Source: Nocardioides sp.
GTDB taxonomy: Bacteria; Actinomycetota; Actinomycetes; Propionibacteriales; Nocardioidaceae
DNA length: 42,641 nucleotides
NCBI GenBank assembly: GCA_017354415.1
Contig: JAFMQY010000008.1
Coordinates: 1 to 42,641 of the forward strand
Reading direction: 5' to 3'
Position numbers and translations under genes: made by a program. This document shows positions 23,635 to 32,195 of this stretch, in pieces. Numbering within the stretch: the stretch's first letter is position 1; the number at the start of each line of letters is the position of its first letter. The notes under the pieces were generated by a model. The model was not told where the DNA came from and did not search any database. It saw nothing but the letters and a program-made list of their open reading frames with translations.

Positions 23635-24444
23635 ATGACCATCGACCGACGGCTCAAGGCCGTGCTCCGCGTATTCACCGGCCTGGTGCTGGTGATCGTC
23701 TACACACCGCTCGTGCTGGTGTTCGTCAACTCGTTCAACGTCGACCGGACGTTCACCTGGCCGCCGCCCGGGTACACCCTGGACTGGTGGGACCTCGCGA
23801 TCCACAGCAGCGGGGCACGCGACGCGCTGGTGACCAGCATCGAGGTGGCGCTGCTGGCGACGGCGATCGCGCTGGTCCTCGGCACCCTGGCCGGACTCGC
23901 GCTGCGGCGCACCAGGTTCTTCGGGCGGAACGTCGTCTCGCTGCTGATCATCCTTCCGATCGCTCTGCCGGGCATCGTGACCGGCATCGCACTGAACAAC
24001 GCCTTCCGGACGATGCTGGGTCTCGAGCTCGGCTTCTTCACGATCGTCGTAGCGCATGCGACGTTCTGCATCGTCACCGTGTTCAACAACGTGCAAGCCC
24101 GGGTCCAGCGGCTCGGTCCGTCGCTGGAGCAGGCGTCGGCCGATCTCGGTGCCGGACCGTTCAAGACGTTCCGGCTGGTGACCTTCCCGATGCTGCGCTC
24201 CGCTCTGCTCGCCGGCGCGCTGCTGGCGTTCGGGCTGTCTTTCGACGAGATCGTGGTGACCACGTTCACAGCCGGCCCCGACATACAGACGCTGCCCATC
24301 TGGATCTTCCAGAACCTCTTCCGGCCCAACCAGGCGCCGGTGGTCAACGTCGTGGCGGCCGTGCTGGTGCTGTTGTCGGCGGTTCCGATCTACCTCGCCC
24401 AGCGGCTCTCCGGCGACGTGGTGAACACCAGTGCCGCGCCCTGA
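23635..24444 (+). CDS. Putrescine-type ABC transporter, permease (YdcV/PotC-like)
   Basis: A 269-residue permease with six predicted helices and the EAA loop around LEQASADLGAGPFKTFRLVT, then FPMLRSALLAG and LSFDEIVVTTFTAG. It is the last gene of the probable 17178-24444 operon. Only 18 bp separate it from the convergent luciferase-like gene, so no free-standing terminator is visible. Confidence 0.9.
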   Translation: MTIDRRLKAVLRVFTGLVLVIVYTPLVLVFVNSFNVDRTFTWPPPGYTLDWWDLAIHSSGARDALVTSIEVALLATAIALVLGTLAGLALRRTRFFGRNVVSLLIILPIALPGIVTGIALNNAFRTMLGLELGFFTIVVAHATFCIVTVFNNVQARVQRLGPSLEQASADLGAGPFKTFRLVTFPMLRSALLAGALLAFGLSFDEIVVTTFTAGPDIQTLPIWIFQNLFRPNQAPVVNVVAAVLVLLSAVPIYLAQRLSGDVVNTSAAP

Positions 24445-24462
24445 CGGACGGCAAGCCCTCGA

Positions 24463-25509
24463 TCAGAGCGACGCGGTCACGAGCCGGAGGGTCTCCTCGC
24501 GATGCGGTGAGCGGTCGGGCGGGGTGTTGTCGTAGGCACCGGCGATCGGGTTCAGCATCACCTCGTCCACGTCGTACGTCGTCGCCAGCGCGGCCACCTG
24601 CTTGGCCGCGGACTCCGGGGTGCCGACCACCCAGCGCGTGCTCATCTGGTCGGCCAGCGGCCGGTGCTCGTCGGGTAGTCCGCGGAGCTCGGCCTCCTCG
24701 ATCGTCGGCTGCGGCCCGAGTGGGGCGCCGGTGCGGAGCGCAACCATCGTGAGCAGGTTGGGCAGCGCCCGCCGCTCCGCCTCCTCCTGGGACTCGGCCA
24801 CGACGGCGTTGACGGTGAGGAAGGTGCGGGGTTCGGGGTAGCGCTCGGACGGCTGGTACCCGGACCGGTACAGCTCCAGGGCCTCCGCGGTTCCCCGACC
24901 CGAGAAGTGGTGGGCAAAGACGTAGGGCAGTCCGCGGGCAGCGGCCAGCTGTGCGGAGAAGTCCGACGACCCGAGCAGCCACACGTCCGGCACCGTCCGG
25001 GCTGACGGCGTGGCTCGGAGTGCCTGGACCCGCCCGGCGACCTGCATCGCCACGCCGTGCGGGGACATCATCGTGACCACGTCGTCGACGTACTGAGGGA
25101 AGTGGGTGACCGCCTCGTCGCTGACGCCCCCGGCGCCGTGCCGGAGCGCGACGCTGGTCAGCGGGTCCGTGCCCGGAGCGCGGCCGATGCCGAGGTCGAT
25201 CCGGCCCGGGTACGCCGCCTCCAGCAGCGCGAACTGCTCGGCCACGACCAGCGGGGCGTGGTTCGGCAGCATCACGCCCCCCGAGCCGACGCGGATGCTC
25301 TCCGTCACCGCGGCGACCATGGCGACCAGGACCGGTGGGTTGGTCGCGGCCACGGCCGGCATGTTGTGGTGCTCGGCCAGCCAGTACCGCCGGAAGCCCT
25401 GCTCCTCGGCCACCTTCGCGAGGGAGCGGGTCGCAGCGAGCGCACCGGCGGTGGACTGGCCCGAGCGGACGGGCACGAGGTCGAGGACTGAGAGCGCGGG
25501 TGAGGTCAC
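24463..25509 (-). CDS. LLM class flavin-dependent oxidoreductase (luciferase-like)
   Basis: A 348-residue TIM-barrel flavoprotein of the bacterial luciferase-like group. The usual N-terminal features are present: [12 protein letters not shown], then [15 protein letters not shown] (the AEHH segment near the flavin), [20 protein letters not shown] and [12 protein letters not shown]. Members oxidise various substrates with FMNH2 and oxygen; the substrate here is unknown. The GTG start is 46 bp downstream of the unknown gene at 25556 on the same strand, so they may share a transcript. Confidence 0.88.
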   Translation of the reverse strand: MTSPALSVLDLVPVRSGQSTAGALAATRSLAKVAEEQGFRRYWLAEHHNMPAVAATNPPVLVAMVAAVTESIRVGSGGVMLPNHAPLVVAEQFALLEAAYPGRIDLGIGRAPGTDPLTSVALRHGAGGVSDEAVTHFPQYVDDVVTMMSPHGVAMQVAGRVQALRATPSARTVPDVWLLGSSDFSAQLAAARGLPYVFAHHFSGRGTAEALELYRSGYQPSERYPEPRTFLTVNAVVAESQEEAERRALPNLLTMVALRTGAPLGPQPTIEEAELRGLPDEHRPLADQMSTRWVVGTPESAAKQVAALATTYDVDEVMLNPIAGAYDNTPPDRSPHREETLRLVTASL

Positions 25510-25555
25510 GCCGGAGCAACCGCCAGGGACCGGCCGCTCATTCCGGCGTACCGCG

Positions 25556-26071
25556 TCAGGCCTCGGGCCCCTTGCTGCGTACGTCGGCCACCTGGCTCAT
25601 CGCCTCACGCAGTTCGGTGAGCCAGTCGTCCTCGTGTTGGGCGACCAGGCGCACGCACCAGGCCAGGGCGTCCGCCCTCGAGCGGGCGACGCCGGCATCG
25701 ACCAGAGTGTCGAGCACCTGCCGCTGCGGCTGGCGAAGCCGGGTCATGGTCGGGGCGGCGAGGTGGGTCCAAAGCTCCTGGTGGTCGCCGATCCGCACGC
25801 CCCAGCTCACCGTCCGCTCGTAGCGTCGCTGCGCCTCGCGGGCGATCGCCATCCGCTGCTCACGCGTGTCCTCGCGGAACGCACTGGCCCGCCCCGCCCT
25901 CGCCTCTGCTGTTTCGGCCTCGCTCTCGCCGGCTTCGACGTCGGGGAGGTTGAGGGTCACCACGATCTCGTCCCGGTCGACGCTGAGGTCGGCTGGGGAC
26001 TCCTGCCAGTCCTGCGGGAGCCGGCCGGCGAACCACCCGCGCACCCGCTCCATCGCTTCTTTAGTAATCAT
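25556..26071 (-). CDS. Unknown protein with a ribbon-helix-helix-like C-terminus
   Basis: A 171-residue acidic protein. I do not recognise a named family. The N-terminus ([19 protein letters not shown]) is amphipathic; the middle (about residues 50-85) is charged and probably helical. The end ([20 protein letters not shown], then [10 protein letters not shown]) resembles the ribbon-helix-helix pattern in which a short strand is followed by SRADAL-type helices, so DNA binding is possible. The ATG at 26071 is preferred: TAATGT lies 7 nt upstream, and a 16-bp palindrome covers both, as if the gene were autoregulated. The frame upstream to 26245 is Arg-rich and unlikely to be coding. Confidence 0.65.
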   Translation of the reverse strand: MITKEAMERVRGWFAGRLPQDWQESPADLSVDRDEIVVTLNLPDVEAGESEAETAEARAGRASAFREDTREQRMAIAREAQRRYERTVSWGVRIGDHQELWTHLAAPTMTRLRQPQRQVLDTLVDAGVARSRADALAWCVRLVAQHEDDWLTELREAMSQVADVRSKGPEA

Positions 26072-26086
26072 GTAATTCACATTACA
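26071..26086. promoter_or_regulatory. Palindrome over the promoter and start of the unknown gene
   Basis: On the minus strand TGTAAT-GTGA-ATTACA: perfect 6-bp arms around 4 bp, overlapping both the -10-like TAATGT and the first base of the ATG. This is the position expected of a repressor operator. Confidence 0.6.
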
Positions 26087-26196
26087 CGACGCCCCCTCGA
26101 CGGCTGCATGCCCTCTTCTGCGGGAGGGGGCCGCTGAACGCTTCCTCGACTTCGTCCGGACCGTCTGACGGCTCAGGGGACTGCGGTGTGGCCACA

Positions 26197-26229
26197 AACC
26201 GCAGCTTTGGGCCCGGAAAGTCTGCGGTT
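26197..26229. repeat. Hairpin between gabT and the unknown gene
   Basis: AACCGCAG-CTTT (26197-26208) pairs with AAAG-T-CTGCGGTT (26217-26229), a 12-bp stem with one bulged base and a GC-rich 8-nt loop. It lies 40 bp after the gabT stop. It may end gabT transcription or be a dispersed palindromic repeat; no T tract is seen. Confidence 0.5.
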
Positions 26230-26268
26230 GGGGCACAAACGGCAAGGCTCGGCCGGAGCGCGGGAGCC

Positions 26269-27621
26269 TCAGCCTGTCGCGGCGAAGGCCTCCGCGACCA
26301 CGTCGAACGCCTCCTCGAGCAGCTCGTCGCTGATCGAGAGCGGTGGCAGGAAGCGGAAGACGTTCCCCCAGGTGCCGCAGGTGAGGGTGACGACGCCGAC
26401 GCCGTGGCAGTACGCTGTCGCGGCTGCCGCGCGGGCGGCGTCCGGCTCGAGGGTCCCCGGCTTGCAGAGCTCGATCGCCATCATCGCCCCGCGCCCGCGG
26501 ATGTCGGCGATGACGGGGTGGTCAGCGGCGATCGCCTCGAGGCGGCGACGCATGATCGACTCGATGGCACGCGCGCGGGCGGGCAGGTCGTGCGACTTCA
26601 TCTCCTCGATCGCGCCGAGTGCGGCGGCGCAGGCGACAGGGTTGCCGCCGTACGTGCCACCCAGCCCGCCGACGTGTACGGCGTCCATCACGTCTGCTCG
26701 CCCGGTGACCGCGGCGAGGGGGAGGCCGCCGGCGATGCCCTTGGCGGTGGTGATCAGGTCGGGCACCACTCCCTCGTGGTTGCACGCGAACCACTCACCG
26801 GTGCGGCAGAACCCGCTCTGGATCTCGTCGGCGACGAAGAGCACGTCGTTCTCACGGCACCAGGCCGCGAGCGCCGGCAGGAAGCCCTCTGCCGGGACGA
26901 CGAAGCCGCCCTCGCCCAGGATCGGCTCGATGACGACGCAGGCGAGGTTCTGCGCGCCGACCTGCTTCTCGAGCTGGTCGATCGCCCGGGCCGCGGCGTC
27001 CTCGCCCTTGATCCCGGCGGTCTCGCGGAACGGGTAGGACATCGGCAGCCGGTAGATCTCACCGGCGAACGGCCCGAAGCCGTTCTTGTACGGCATGTTC
27101 TTGGCCGTCATCGCCATCGTCAGGTTGGTCCGGCCGTGGTAGGCGTGGTCGAACACGGCGACCGCGTCCTTCCCGGTCGCCACCCGCGCGATCTTGACGG
27201 CGTTCTCCACCGCTTCGGCGCCGGAGTTGAACAGCGCCGACTTCTTGGCGTGGTCGCCCGGAGTGAGCTCGGCGAGGGCCGCGCAGACGTCCACATAGCC
27301 GTCGTACGGCGTGACCATGAAGCAGGTGTGGGTGAACGCCGCCACCTGCTGCTGCACGCGGGCGACCACCTCCGGCGCGGCGTTGCCGACGGTGGTGACG
27401 GCGATGCCGGAGCCGAGGTCGATCAGCGAGTTGCCGTCGGCGTCCACGAGGATGCCGCCGCCGGCCGCCTCGACGAAGATCGGGAGCGTCGTGCCGACGC
27501 CGTCGGCGACGTACTGCTTCTTGCGCGCGAGCTTCTCCCGCGACCTGGGCCCGGGGATCTCGGTGACCAGGTTGCGCTGCTGGGTGAGGGAGGTGCCGCT
27601 GCCGGCGATCGTCGTGCTCAT
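26269..27621 (-). CDS. gabT: 4-aminobutyrate aminotransferase (GABA transaminase)
   Basis: A 450-residue class III PLP enzyme that turns GABA and 2-oxoglutarate into succinate semialdehyde and glutamate, completing putrescine breakdown to the edge of the TCA cycle. The PLP Lys is in LITTAKGIAGGLPLAAV. The Asp is in LFVADEIQSGFCRTGEW and the phosphate-binding segment is FNSGAEAVENAVKIAR, all in the GabT pattern. The length is normal. The ATG is preceded by TAGGCT with a 6-nt gap, and by the shared GAATCCGCA motif on the minus strand. The partner gabD (succinate semialdehyde dehydrogenase) is not in this window. Confidence 0.93.
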   Translation of the reverse strand: MSTTIAGSGTSLTQQRNLVTEIPGPRSREKLARKKQYVADGVGTTLPIFVEAAGGGILVDADGNSLIDLGSGIAVTTVGNAAPEVVARVQQQVAAFTHTCFMVTPYDGYVDVCAALAELTPGDHAKKSALFNSGAEAVENAVKIARVATGKDAVAVFDHAYHGRTNLTMAMTAKNMPYKNGFGPFAGEIYRLPMSYPFRETAGIKGEDAAARAIDQLEKQVGAQNLACVVIEPILGEGGFVVPAEGFLPALAAWCRENDVLFVADEIQSGFCRTGEWFACNHEGVVPDLITTAKGIAGGLPLAAVTGRADVMDAVHVGGLGGTYGGNPVACAAALGAIEEMKSHDLPARARAIESIMRRRLEAIAADHPVIADIRGRGAMMAIELCKPGTLEPDAARAAAATAYCHGVGVVTLTCGTWGNVFRFLPPLSISDELLEEAFDVVAEAFAATG

Positions 27622-27627
27622 GGCGGC

Positions 27628-27633
27628 AGCCTA
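27628..27633 (-). promoter_or_regulatory. -10 hexamer TAGGCT, leaderless start of gabT
   Basis: TAGGCT, then GCCGCC, then the ATG at 27621: 6-nt gap, the same as for the aldehyde dehydrogenase. Confidence 0.6.
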
Positions 27634-27646
27634 CGGCCCGGGCTCA

Positions 27647-27655
27647 TGCGGATTC
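27647..27655 (-). promoter_or_regulatory. GAATCCGCA motif upstream of gabT
   Basis: Exact copy on the minus strand, continuing as GAATCCGCATG like the copy before the aldehyde dehydrogenase. Further GAATCC and GGATTCC halves lie at 27671-27687. The motif ends 13 bp before the -10 hexamer. Confidence 0.55.
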
Positions 27656-27711
27656 CACCGCCCCAGGACCGAATCCCAACGGATTCCGTCGTCGGTGGTC
27701 GACCGCAGTGG

Positions 27712-28485
27712 TCAGGGGGTGTGGCGCAGCCTCACCGACAGGCAGGTCACGCCACCCTCGACCTTCTCGAACTCGCTGATGTCCACCGCCACCACATCGA
27801 GGCCGTGCTCCTCGAAGAGCTTCTTGGTGTCCGGCGCGGCGGCACTCATCAGCACCGTGTCACCGCCGAGAAGGACGACATGCGAACCCTCCGGCTCGGG
27901 GACGTCGAGGACCGAGTCCCACATGTCCGGGTGCTCGACCAGGGGCGCATAGCCGACCACGGTCCCGTCCGGCAGCGCGGTCACGGCCGTCTTCAGGTGC
28001 AGCACCTTGGACACCGGTACGGCGACCACGTGCGCGCCGAGGGGCTCGAGGTGCGCCGTCAGCTGGTCGATCCCCTCCTGGTTGGTGCGGCCGCCCAGCC
28101 CGACCCAGACCGTGCCGCCGTGCTTGAGCACGTCGCCGCCGTCGAGCGTGCCCGGCGCCTCGATCCGGACCACGTCGTACCCGAGGCCGCGCAGCACGGC
28201 CTCGGTGCCGGCGGTCTCGGGCTTGCGCGTGTCGGCGCCCGGGCGGGTGATCACGGCCCGGGACGCGTACATGACCACGGTGTCCTCCACGAACACGCTG
28301 TCCGGGCAGTCGTCGGCGGGTGGCACCTCGAGGGTCTCCCACCCGGCGGCGTGGAGGGCGTCGACGTACCCCTGCCACTGCCGGACTGCCAGGTCGACGT
28401 CGACCGGCTGCCGCTCGAGATGGGTCACGATCCCCTCGGCGAGACGGGAGGATGGGCGGCGCACCAGCGCACGACGAGCGTCCAT
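27712..28485 (-). CDS. ddaH: N(G),N(G)-dimethylarginine dimethylaminohydrolase (dimethylargininase)
   Basis: A 257-residue enzyme of the guanidino-group-modifying family that hydrolyses methylated arginines to citrulline and methylamines. The conserved sites are visible: DSVFVEDT (substrate Asp/Glu), [10 protein letters not shown], the catalytic His region in [11 protein letters not shown], and the catalytic Cys at residue 248 in [11 protein letters not shown]. The length is normal. Dimethylargininase fits a scavenging region for arginine-derived amines. The ATG at 28485 has TAGACT 6 nt upstream. It is divergent from dxr, with only 41 bp between start codons. Confidence 0.9.
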   Translation of the reverse strand: MDARRALVRRPSSRLAEGIVTHLERQPVDVDLAVRQWQGYVDALHAAGWETLEVPPADDCPDSVFVEDTVVMYASRAVITRPGADTRKPETAGTEAVLRGLGYDVVRIEAPGTLDGGDVLKHGGTVWVGLGGRTNQEGIDQLTAHLEPLGAHVVAVPVSKVLHLKTAVTALPDGTVVGYAPLVEHPDMWDSVLDVPEPEGSHVVLLGGDTVLMSAAAPDTKKLFEEHGLDVVAVDISEFEKVEGGVTCLSVRLRHTP

Positions 28486-28491
28486 GCGCGG

Positions 28492-28497
28492 AGTCTA
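28492..28497 (-). promoter_or_regulatory. -10 hexamer TAGACT, leaderless start of ddaH
   Basis: TAGACT and a 6-nt gap (CCGCGC) to the ATG. The dxr start is only 30 bp away on the other strand. Confidence 0.55.
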
Positions 28498-28514
28498 CGA
28501 GGCGGGGGACGATG

Positions 28515-28520
28515 GACAAT
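28515..28520 (+). promoter_or_regulatory. Weak -10-like GACAAT before dxr
   Basis: GACAAT with a 6-nt gap (GGGCCC) to the ATG at 28527. It keeps only the A and final T of the TANNNT pattern. It favours 28527 over the in-frame ATG at 28512. Confidence 0.35.
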
Positions 28521-28526
28521 GGGCCC

Positions 28527-29639
28527 ATGACCACGCCTCCGGTGCAACGCCGCGACGTCGCCGTGCTCGGCTCGACCGGCTCGATCGGCACCCAGGCCCT
28601 CGACATCGTCCGGGCCAACCCCGACCGGTTCCGCGTGGTCGCCCTCAGCGCCGGCGGCAGCCACCGCGAGCTGTTCGACGCCCAGGTCGCGGAGTTCGCG
28701 CCGGGGTTCAGCGGGCTGGGGGCCGAGGCGTCCGCGGAGGCTGCGTCCCGTCCGTGCGACGTCGTGCTCAACGGCATCAACGGCGCGGTCGGTCTCGGCG
28801 CCACCCTGGCCGCGCTCGACGCCGGCAACACCCTGGCCCTGGCGAACAAGGAGTCGCTGATCATGGGCGGCCCACTCGTGCTCGAGCGCGCCAAGCCTGG
28901 GCAGATCGTGCCGGTCGACTCCGAGCACTCCGCGCTCGCCCAGTGCCTGCGTGGCGGCACCGCCGAGGAGGTACGCCGGCTCGTGCTCACCGCGTCAGGT
29001 GGACCGTTCCGTGGCCGTGGCCGCGACGAGCTGCTCTACGTGACGGTCGACGAGGCGCTGGCCCACCCGACCTGGGACATGGGGCCGGTGGTCACGATCA
29101 ACTCCGCGAGCCTGGTGAACAAGGGCCTCGAGGTGATCGAGGCCCACCTCCTCTTCGGCATCCCGTACGACCGGATCGAGGTCGTGGTCCATCCGACCAG
29201 CGTGGTGCACTCGATGGTCGAGTTCGCCGACGGCGCCACCCTGGTCCAGGCGAGCCCGCCGACGATGCTGATCCCGATCGCGCTCGGTCTCGCCTGGCCC
29301 GACCGGGTGCCCGACACCGCGCCGCCCGTGGACTGGAGCCACGTCAACACCTGGGAGTTCTTCCCGCTGGACGACGAGGCGTTCCCCGCGGTCCGGCTCG
29401 CCCGGGAGGCGGGCACGACCGGGGCCACGGCACCGGCCGTCTACAACGCCGCGAACGAGGTGGCGGTCGATGCGTTCCGGCACGGGCGGCTCGGTTTCGT
29501 GGAGATCATCGACACTGTTTCCCACGTGCTGGGGATGCACGACGTACCCTCGAACGGAAACCTCACCCTCGACGACGTCCTGGCTGCCGACGCCTGGGCC
29601 CGTGCCGAGGCCACCCGCCTGATCGAGAGCCCTGCATGA
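28527..29639 (+). CDS. dxr: 1-deoxy-D-xylulose 5-phosphate reductoisomerase
   Basis: A 370-residue second enzyme of the MEP isoprenoid pathway, making 2-C-methyl-erythritol 4-phosphate with NADPH. The NADPH loop is [16 protein letters not shown], followed by [13 protein letters not shown]. The metal and substrate residues are in PVDSEHSAL, and the flexible loop and substrate region in [11 protein letters not shown] and [19 protein letters not shown]. An in-frame ATG at 28512 would add five residues. The stop overlaps the start of the site-2 protease gene (ATGA at 29636). The later MEP gene ispG lies one gene downstream, the usual actinobacterial order. Confidence 0.96.
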   Translation: MTTPPVQRRDVAVLGSTGSIGTQALDIVRANPDRFRVVALSAGGSHRELFDAQVAEFAPGFSGLGAEASAEAASRPCDVVLNGINGAVGLGATLAALDAGNTLALANKESLIMGGPLVLERAKPGQIVPVDSEHSALAQCLRGGTAEEVRRLVLTASGGPFRGRGRDELLYVTVDEALAHPTWDMGPVVTINSASLVNKGLEVIEAHLLFGIPYDRIEVVVHPTSVVHSMVEFADGATLVQASPPTMLIPIALGLAWPDRVPDTAPPVDWSHVNTWEFFPLDDEAFPAVRLAREAGTTGATAPAVYNAANEVAVDAFRHGRLGFVEIIDTVSHVLGMHDVPSNGNLTLDDVLAADAWARAEATRLIESPA

Positions 29640-30982
29640 CCGCCCCTCTGTACCTGCTCGGAGTCGTCGCCTTCGTGGTCGCGATCCTGGCTTCCATCGG
29701 CCTGCACGAGCTCGGGCACATGATCCCGGCGAAGGCGTTCGGCGGGAAGGTCACCCAGTACTTCATCGGCTTCGGCACGACGCTGTGGAGCAGGAAGAAG
29801 GGAGAGACCGAGTACGGCGTCAAAGCCGTCCCGGTCGGCGGCTACGTCAAGATCGTCGGGATGCTCCCGCCGGACAAGGAGCACGCCGGCAAGGTCGAGT
29901 ACGACGAGAACGGCAACCGCGTCGTCGCGGTCCGGCAGTCCAACACCGGACTGTTCGCCCAGCTGGTCTCCGACGCCCGCGCCGCCGAATGGGAGACGAT
30001 CACCGCAGCCGACGAGGACCGGCTCTTCTACCGGATGGCCTGGTGGAAGAAGGTGATCGTGATGGCCGGCGGCCCGACCGTGAACCTCCTGATCGCCTTC
30101 GTGATCTTCGCCGGCCTGTTCGCGACGTACGGCAACCCCGCCGACCAGCGGCTGCACCTGACCGTCAGCACGGTGGAAGCCTGCGTCGTGCCCGCTGCCC
30201 AGGACGGCCGTGTCTGCACCGCCCAGGACCCCGTCAGCCCGGCGAAGCTGGCGGGCCTGGAGCCGGGCGACCGGTTCGTGTCCTTCAACGGCACCACGGT
30301 GCACAGCTGGACCCAGATGCAGGGCCTGATCCGCAAGAACCGGAACGGCGCCGCCACGATCGTGGTCGAGCGGGACGGCAGGCAGCTGACCCTCCACACC
30401 AACACCATGGTCACCCCTCGCCCGACCAATGCGTCCGACCCGACCCAGCTCCACAAGGTCGGCTTCCTCGGGGTCTCGCCGGACGTCACCTACCATCACG
30501 GCGGCCCGATCTACACGCTTCAGCAGATGGGCGGACTGGCGAAGCAGTCGGCGGTCGCCCTCGCCACCCTGCCGGTCAAGGTATGGGGCGTCGCCGAGGC
30601 GATCGCCGGTGTGAAGCCGCGGGCCGACAACAGCCCCGTCAGCATCGTCGGTGGCGGCCGGCTGGCCGGCGAGACCGCGTCCGCCCAGAACTTCCCGCTC
30701 AAGGAGAAGCTGGTCAGCCTGCTCGGCCTGGTCGCCGGCTTCAACTTCTTCATCGGCCTGTTCAACTTCGTGCCGCTGCTGCCGCTCGACGGCGGCCACA
30801 TCGCCGGCGCCCTCTGGGAGGCCGCCCGCCGCGGCATCGCCCGGCTGAGGCGCCGCCCCGACCCGGGGTACGTCGACGTCGCCAAGCTGTTGCCGGTCGC
30901 GTACGTCGTGGCCAGCTTCCTGCTGGTCATGGGCGTCGTCCTCATCGTCGGCGACCTCGTCGTACCCGTCCAGCTGTCCTGA
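29636..30982 (+). CDS. RIP metalloprotease, site-2 protease (RseP/Rip1)
   Basis: A 448-residue integral membrane zinc protease that cuts anti-sigma factors or other single-pass proteins inside the membrane. The zinc site HELGH is in the first helix (about residue 25), and the third ligand Asp is in [11 protein letters not shown] near the C-terminus. A PDZ domain lies between (about residues 195-260, [15 protein letters not shown]). It is placed between dxr and ispG as in Mycobacterium, where the homologue is Rip1. Its target in this organism is not in the window. Confidence 0.94.
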   Translation: MTAPLYLLGVVAFVVAILASIGLHELGHMIPAKAFGGKVTQYFIGFGTTLWSRKKGETEYGVKAVPVGGYVKIVGMLPPDKEHAGKVEYDENGNRVVAVRQSNTGLFAQLVSDARAAEWETITAADEDRLFYRMAWWKKVIVMAGGPTVNLLIAFVIFAGLFATYGNPADQRLHLTVSTVEACVVPAAQDGRVCTAQDPVSPAKLAGLEPGDRFVSFNGTTVHSWTQMQGLIRKNRNGAATIVVERDGRQLTLHTNTMVTPRPTNASDPTQLHKVGFLGVSPDVTYHHGGPIYTLQQMGGLAKQSAVALATLPVKVWGVAEAIAGVKPRADNSPVSIVGGGRLAGETASAQNFPLKEKLVSLLGLVAGFNFFIGLFNFVPLLPLDGGHIAGALWEAARRGIARLRRRPDPGYVDVAKLLPVAYVVASFLLVMGVVLIVGDLVVPVQLS

Positions 30983-31028
30983 CCGTGGCGACCCGCGTCC
31001 TGGAGTCCGGAGATCGCGCGCCAGCGCC

Positions 31029-31034
31029 TAGGCT
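31029..31034 (+). promoter_or_regulatory. -10 hexamer TAGGCT, leaderless start of ispG
   Basis: TAGGCT and a 6-nt gap to the ATG at 31041. It suggests ispG has its own promoter besides read-through from dxr-rseP. Confidence 0.6.
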
Positions 31035-31040
31035 GAGTGC

Positions 31041-32195
31041 ATGACCTCTGTCAGCCTGGGGATGCCCGAGGCACCCCCGCCCGTGCTCGCCCCGCGCCGC
31101 CAGACCCGTCAGATCAAGGTCGGCAAGGTGGGTGTCGGCAGCGACTACCCGGTCTCGGTCCAGTCGATGACCACCACCCTCACCGCGGACGTCAACGCGA
31201 CGCTCCAGCAGATCGCCGAACTCACGGCCACGGGCTGCGACATCGTGCGGGTCGCCTGCCCCAGCCAGGATGACGCGGAGGCGCTCCCGGCCATCGCCCA
31301 GCACAGCCAGATCCCGGTCATCGCCGACATCCACTTCCAGCCGAGATACGTCTTCGCCGCGATCGACGCCGGATGCGCGGCGGTCCGGGTCAACCCGGGG
31401 AACATCCGCAAGTTCGACGACCAGGTCAAGGAGATCGCCCAGGCGGCCCAGGACCACGGCACGAGCATCCGGATCGGCGTCAATGCCGGCAGTCTCGACA
31501 AGCGCCTCCTCGAGAAGTACGGCAAGGCCACGCCCGAGGCTCTGGTCGAGAGCGCGGTGTGGGAGGCGAGCCTCTTCGAGGAGCACGACTTCCACGACTT
31601 CAAGATCTCGGTCAAGCACCACGACCCCGTCGTGATGGTGCGGGCCTACGAGCTGCTCGCCGAGAAGGGCGACTGGCCCCTGCACCTCGGCGTCACCGAG
31701 GCCGGTCCGGCCTTCCAGGGCACGATCAAGTCCGCCACCGCGTTCGGTGCGCTTCTGAGCAAGGGCATCGGAGACACGATCCGGGTCTCGCTCTCCGCTC
31801 CGCCGGTCGAGGAGGTGAAGGTGGGCATCCAGATCCTCGAGTCGCTCAACCTCCGGCCGCGACGCCTCGAGATCGTCTCCTGCCCCTCCTGCGGTCGCGC
31901 CCAGGTCGACGTCTACAAGCTCGCCGACGCGGTCACCGCCGGCCTCGACGGTCTGGAGGTCCCGCTCCGCGTCGCGGTCATGGGCTGCGTCGTGAACGGC
32001 CCCGGTGAGGCGCGCGAGGCCGACCTCGGCGTCGCCTCGGGCAACGGCAAGGGTCAGATCTTCGTCAAGGGCGAGGTGATCAAGACCGTCCCCGAGTCGC
32101 AGATCGTGGAGACCCTGATCGAGGAAGCGATGCGGATCGCCGAGGGCCTCGAGCCCGTCGAGGGCGGCGCCGGGGCGAGTGTCACTGTCGGCTGA
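31041..32195 (+). CDS. ispG: 4-hydroxy-3-methylbut-2-enyl diphosphate synthase (flavodoxin/ferredoxin)
   Basis: A 384-residue iron-sulphur enzyme of the MEP pathway. The N-terminal barrel has [19 protein letters not shown] and [10 protein letters not shown]. The [4Fe-4S] ligands are in [11 protein letters not shown] and [13 protein letters not shown], including the conserved Glu. The length is normal for the bacterial form. The next gene starts 17 bp before its stop, an unusual overlap with a secreted phosphoesterase gene that has no known link to isoprenoids. Confidence 0.96.
   Translation: MTSVSLGMPEAPPPVLAPRRQTRQIKVGKVGVGSDYPVSVQSMTTTLTADVNATLQQIAELTATGCDIVRVACPSQDDAEALPAIAQHSQIPVIADIHFQPRYVFAAIDAGCAAVRVNPGNIRKFDDQVKEIAQAAQDHGTSIRIGVNAGSLDKRLLEKYGKATPEALVESAVWEASLFEEHDFHDFKISVKHHDPVVMVRAYELLAEKGDWPLHLGVTEAGPAFQGTIKSATAFGALLSKGIGDTIRVSLSAPPVEEVKVGIQILESLNLRPRRLEIVSCPSCGRAQVDVYKLADAVTAGLDGLEVPLRVAVMGCVVNGPGEAREADLGVASGNGKGQIFVKGEVIKTVPESQIVETLIEEAMRIAEGLEPVEGGAGASVTVG

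Noticed and set aside
5263-28526. Calling the polyamine block a genomic island
   Set aside because: No integrase, transposase, tRNA, flanking direct repeat or clear composition change was seen, so only an altered gene order is claimed.
28007-29635. Upstream extension of the protease frame through dxr and ddaH
   Set aside because: It is antisense to ddaH and out of frame with dxr; the protease has a normal start at 29636.
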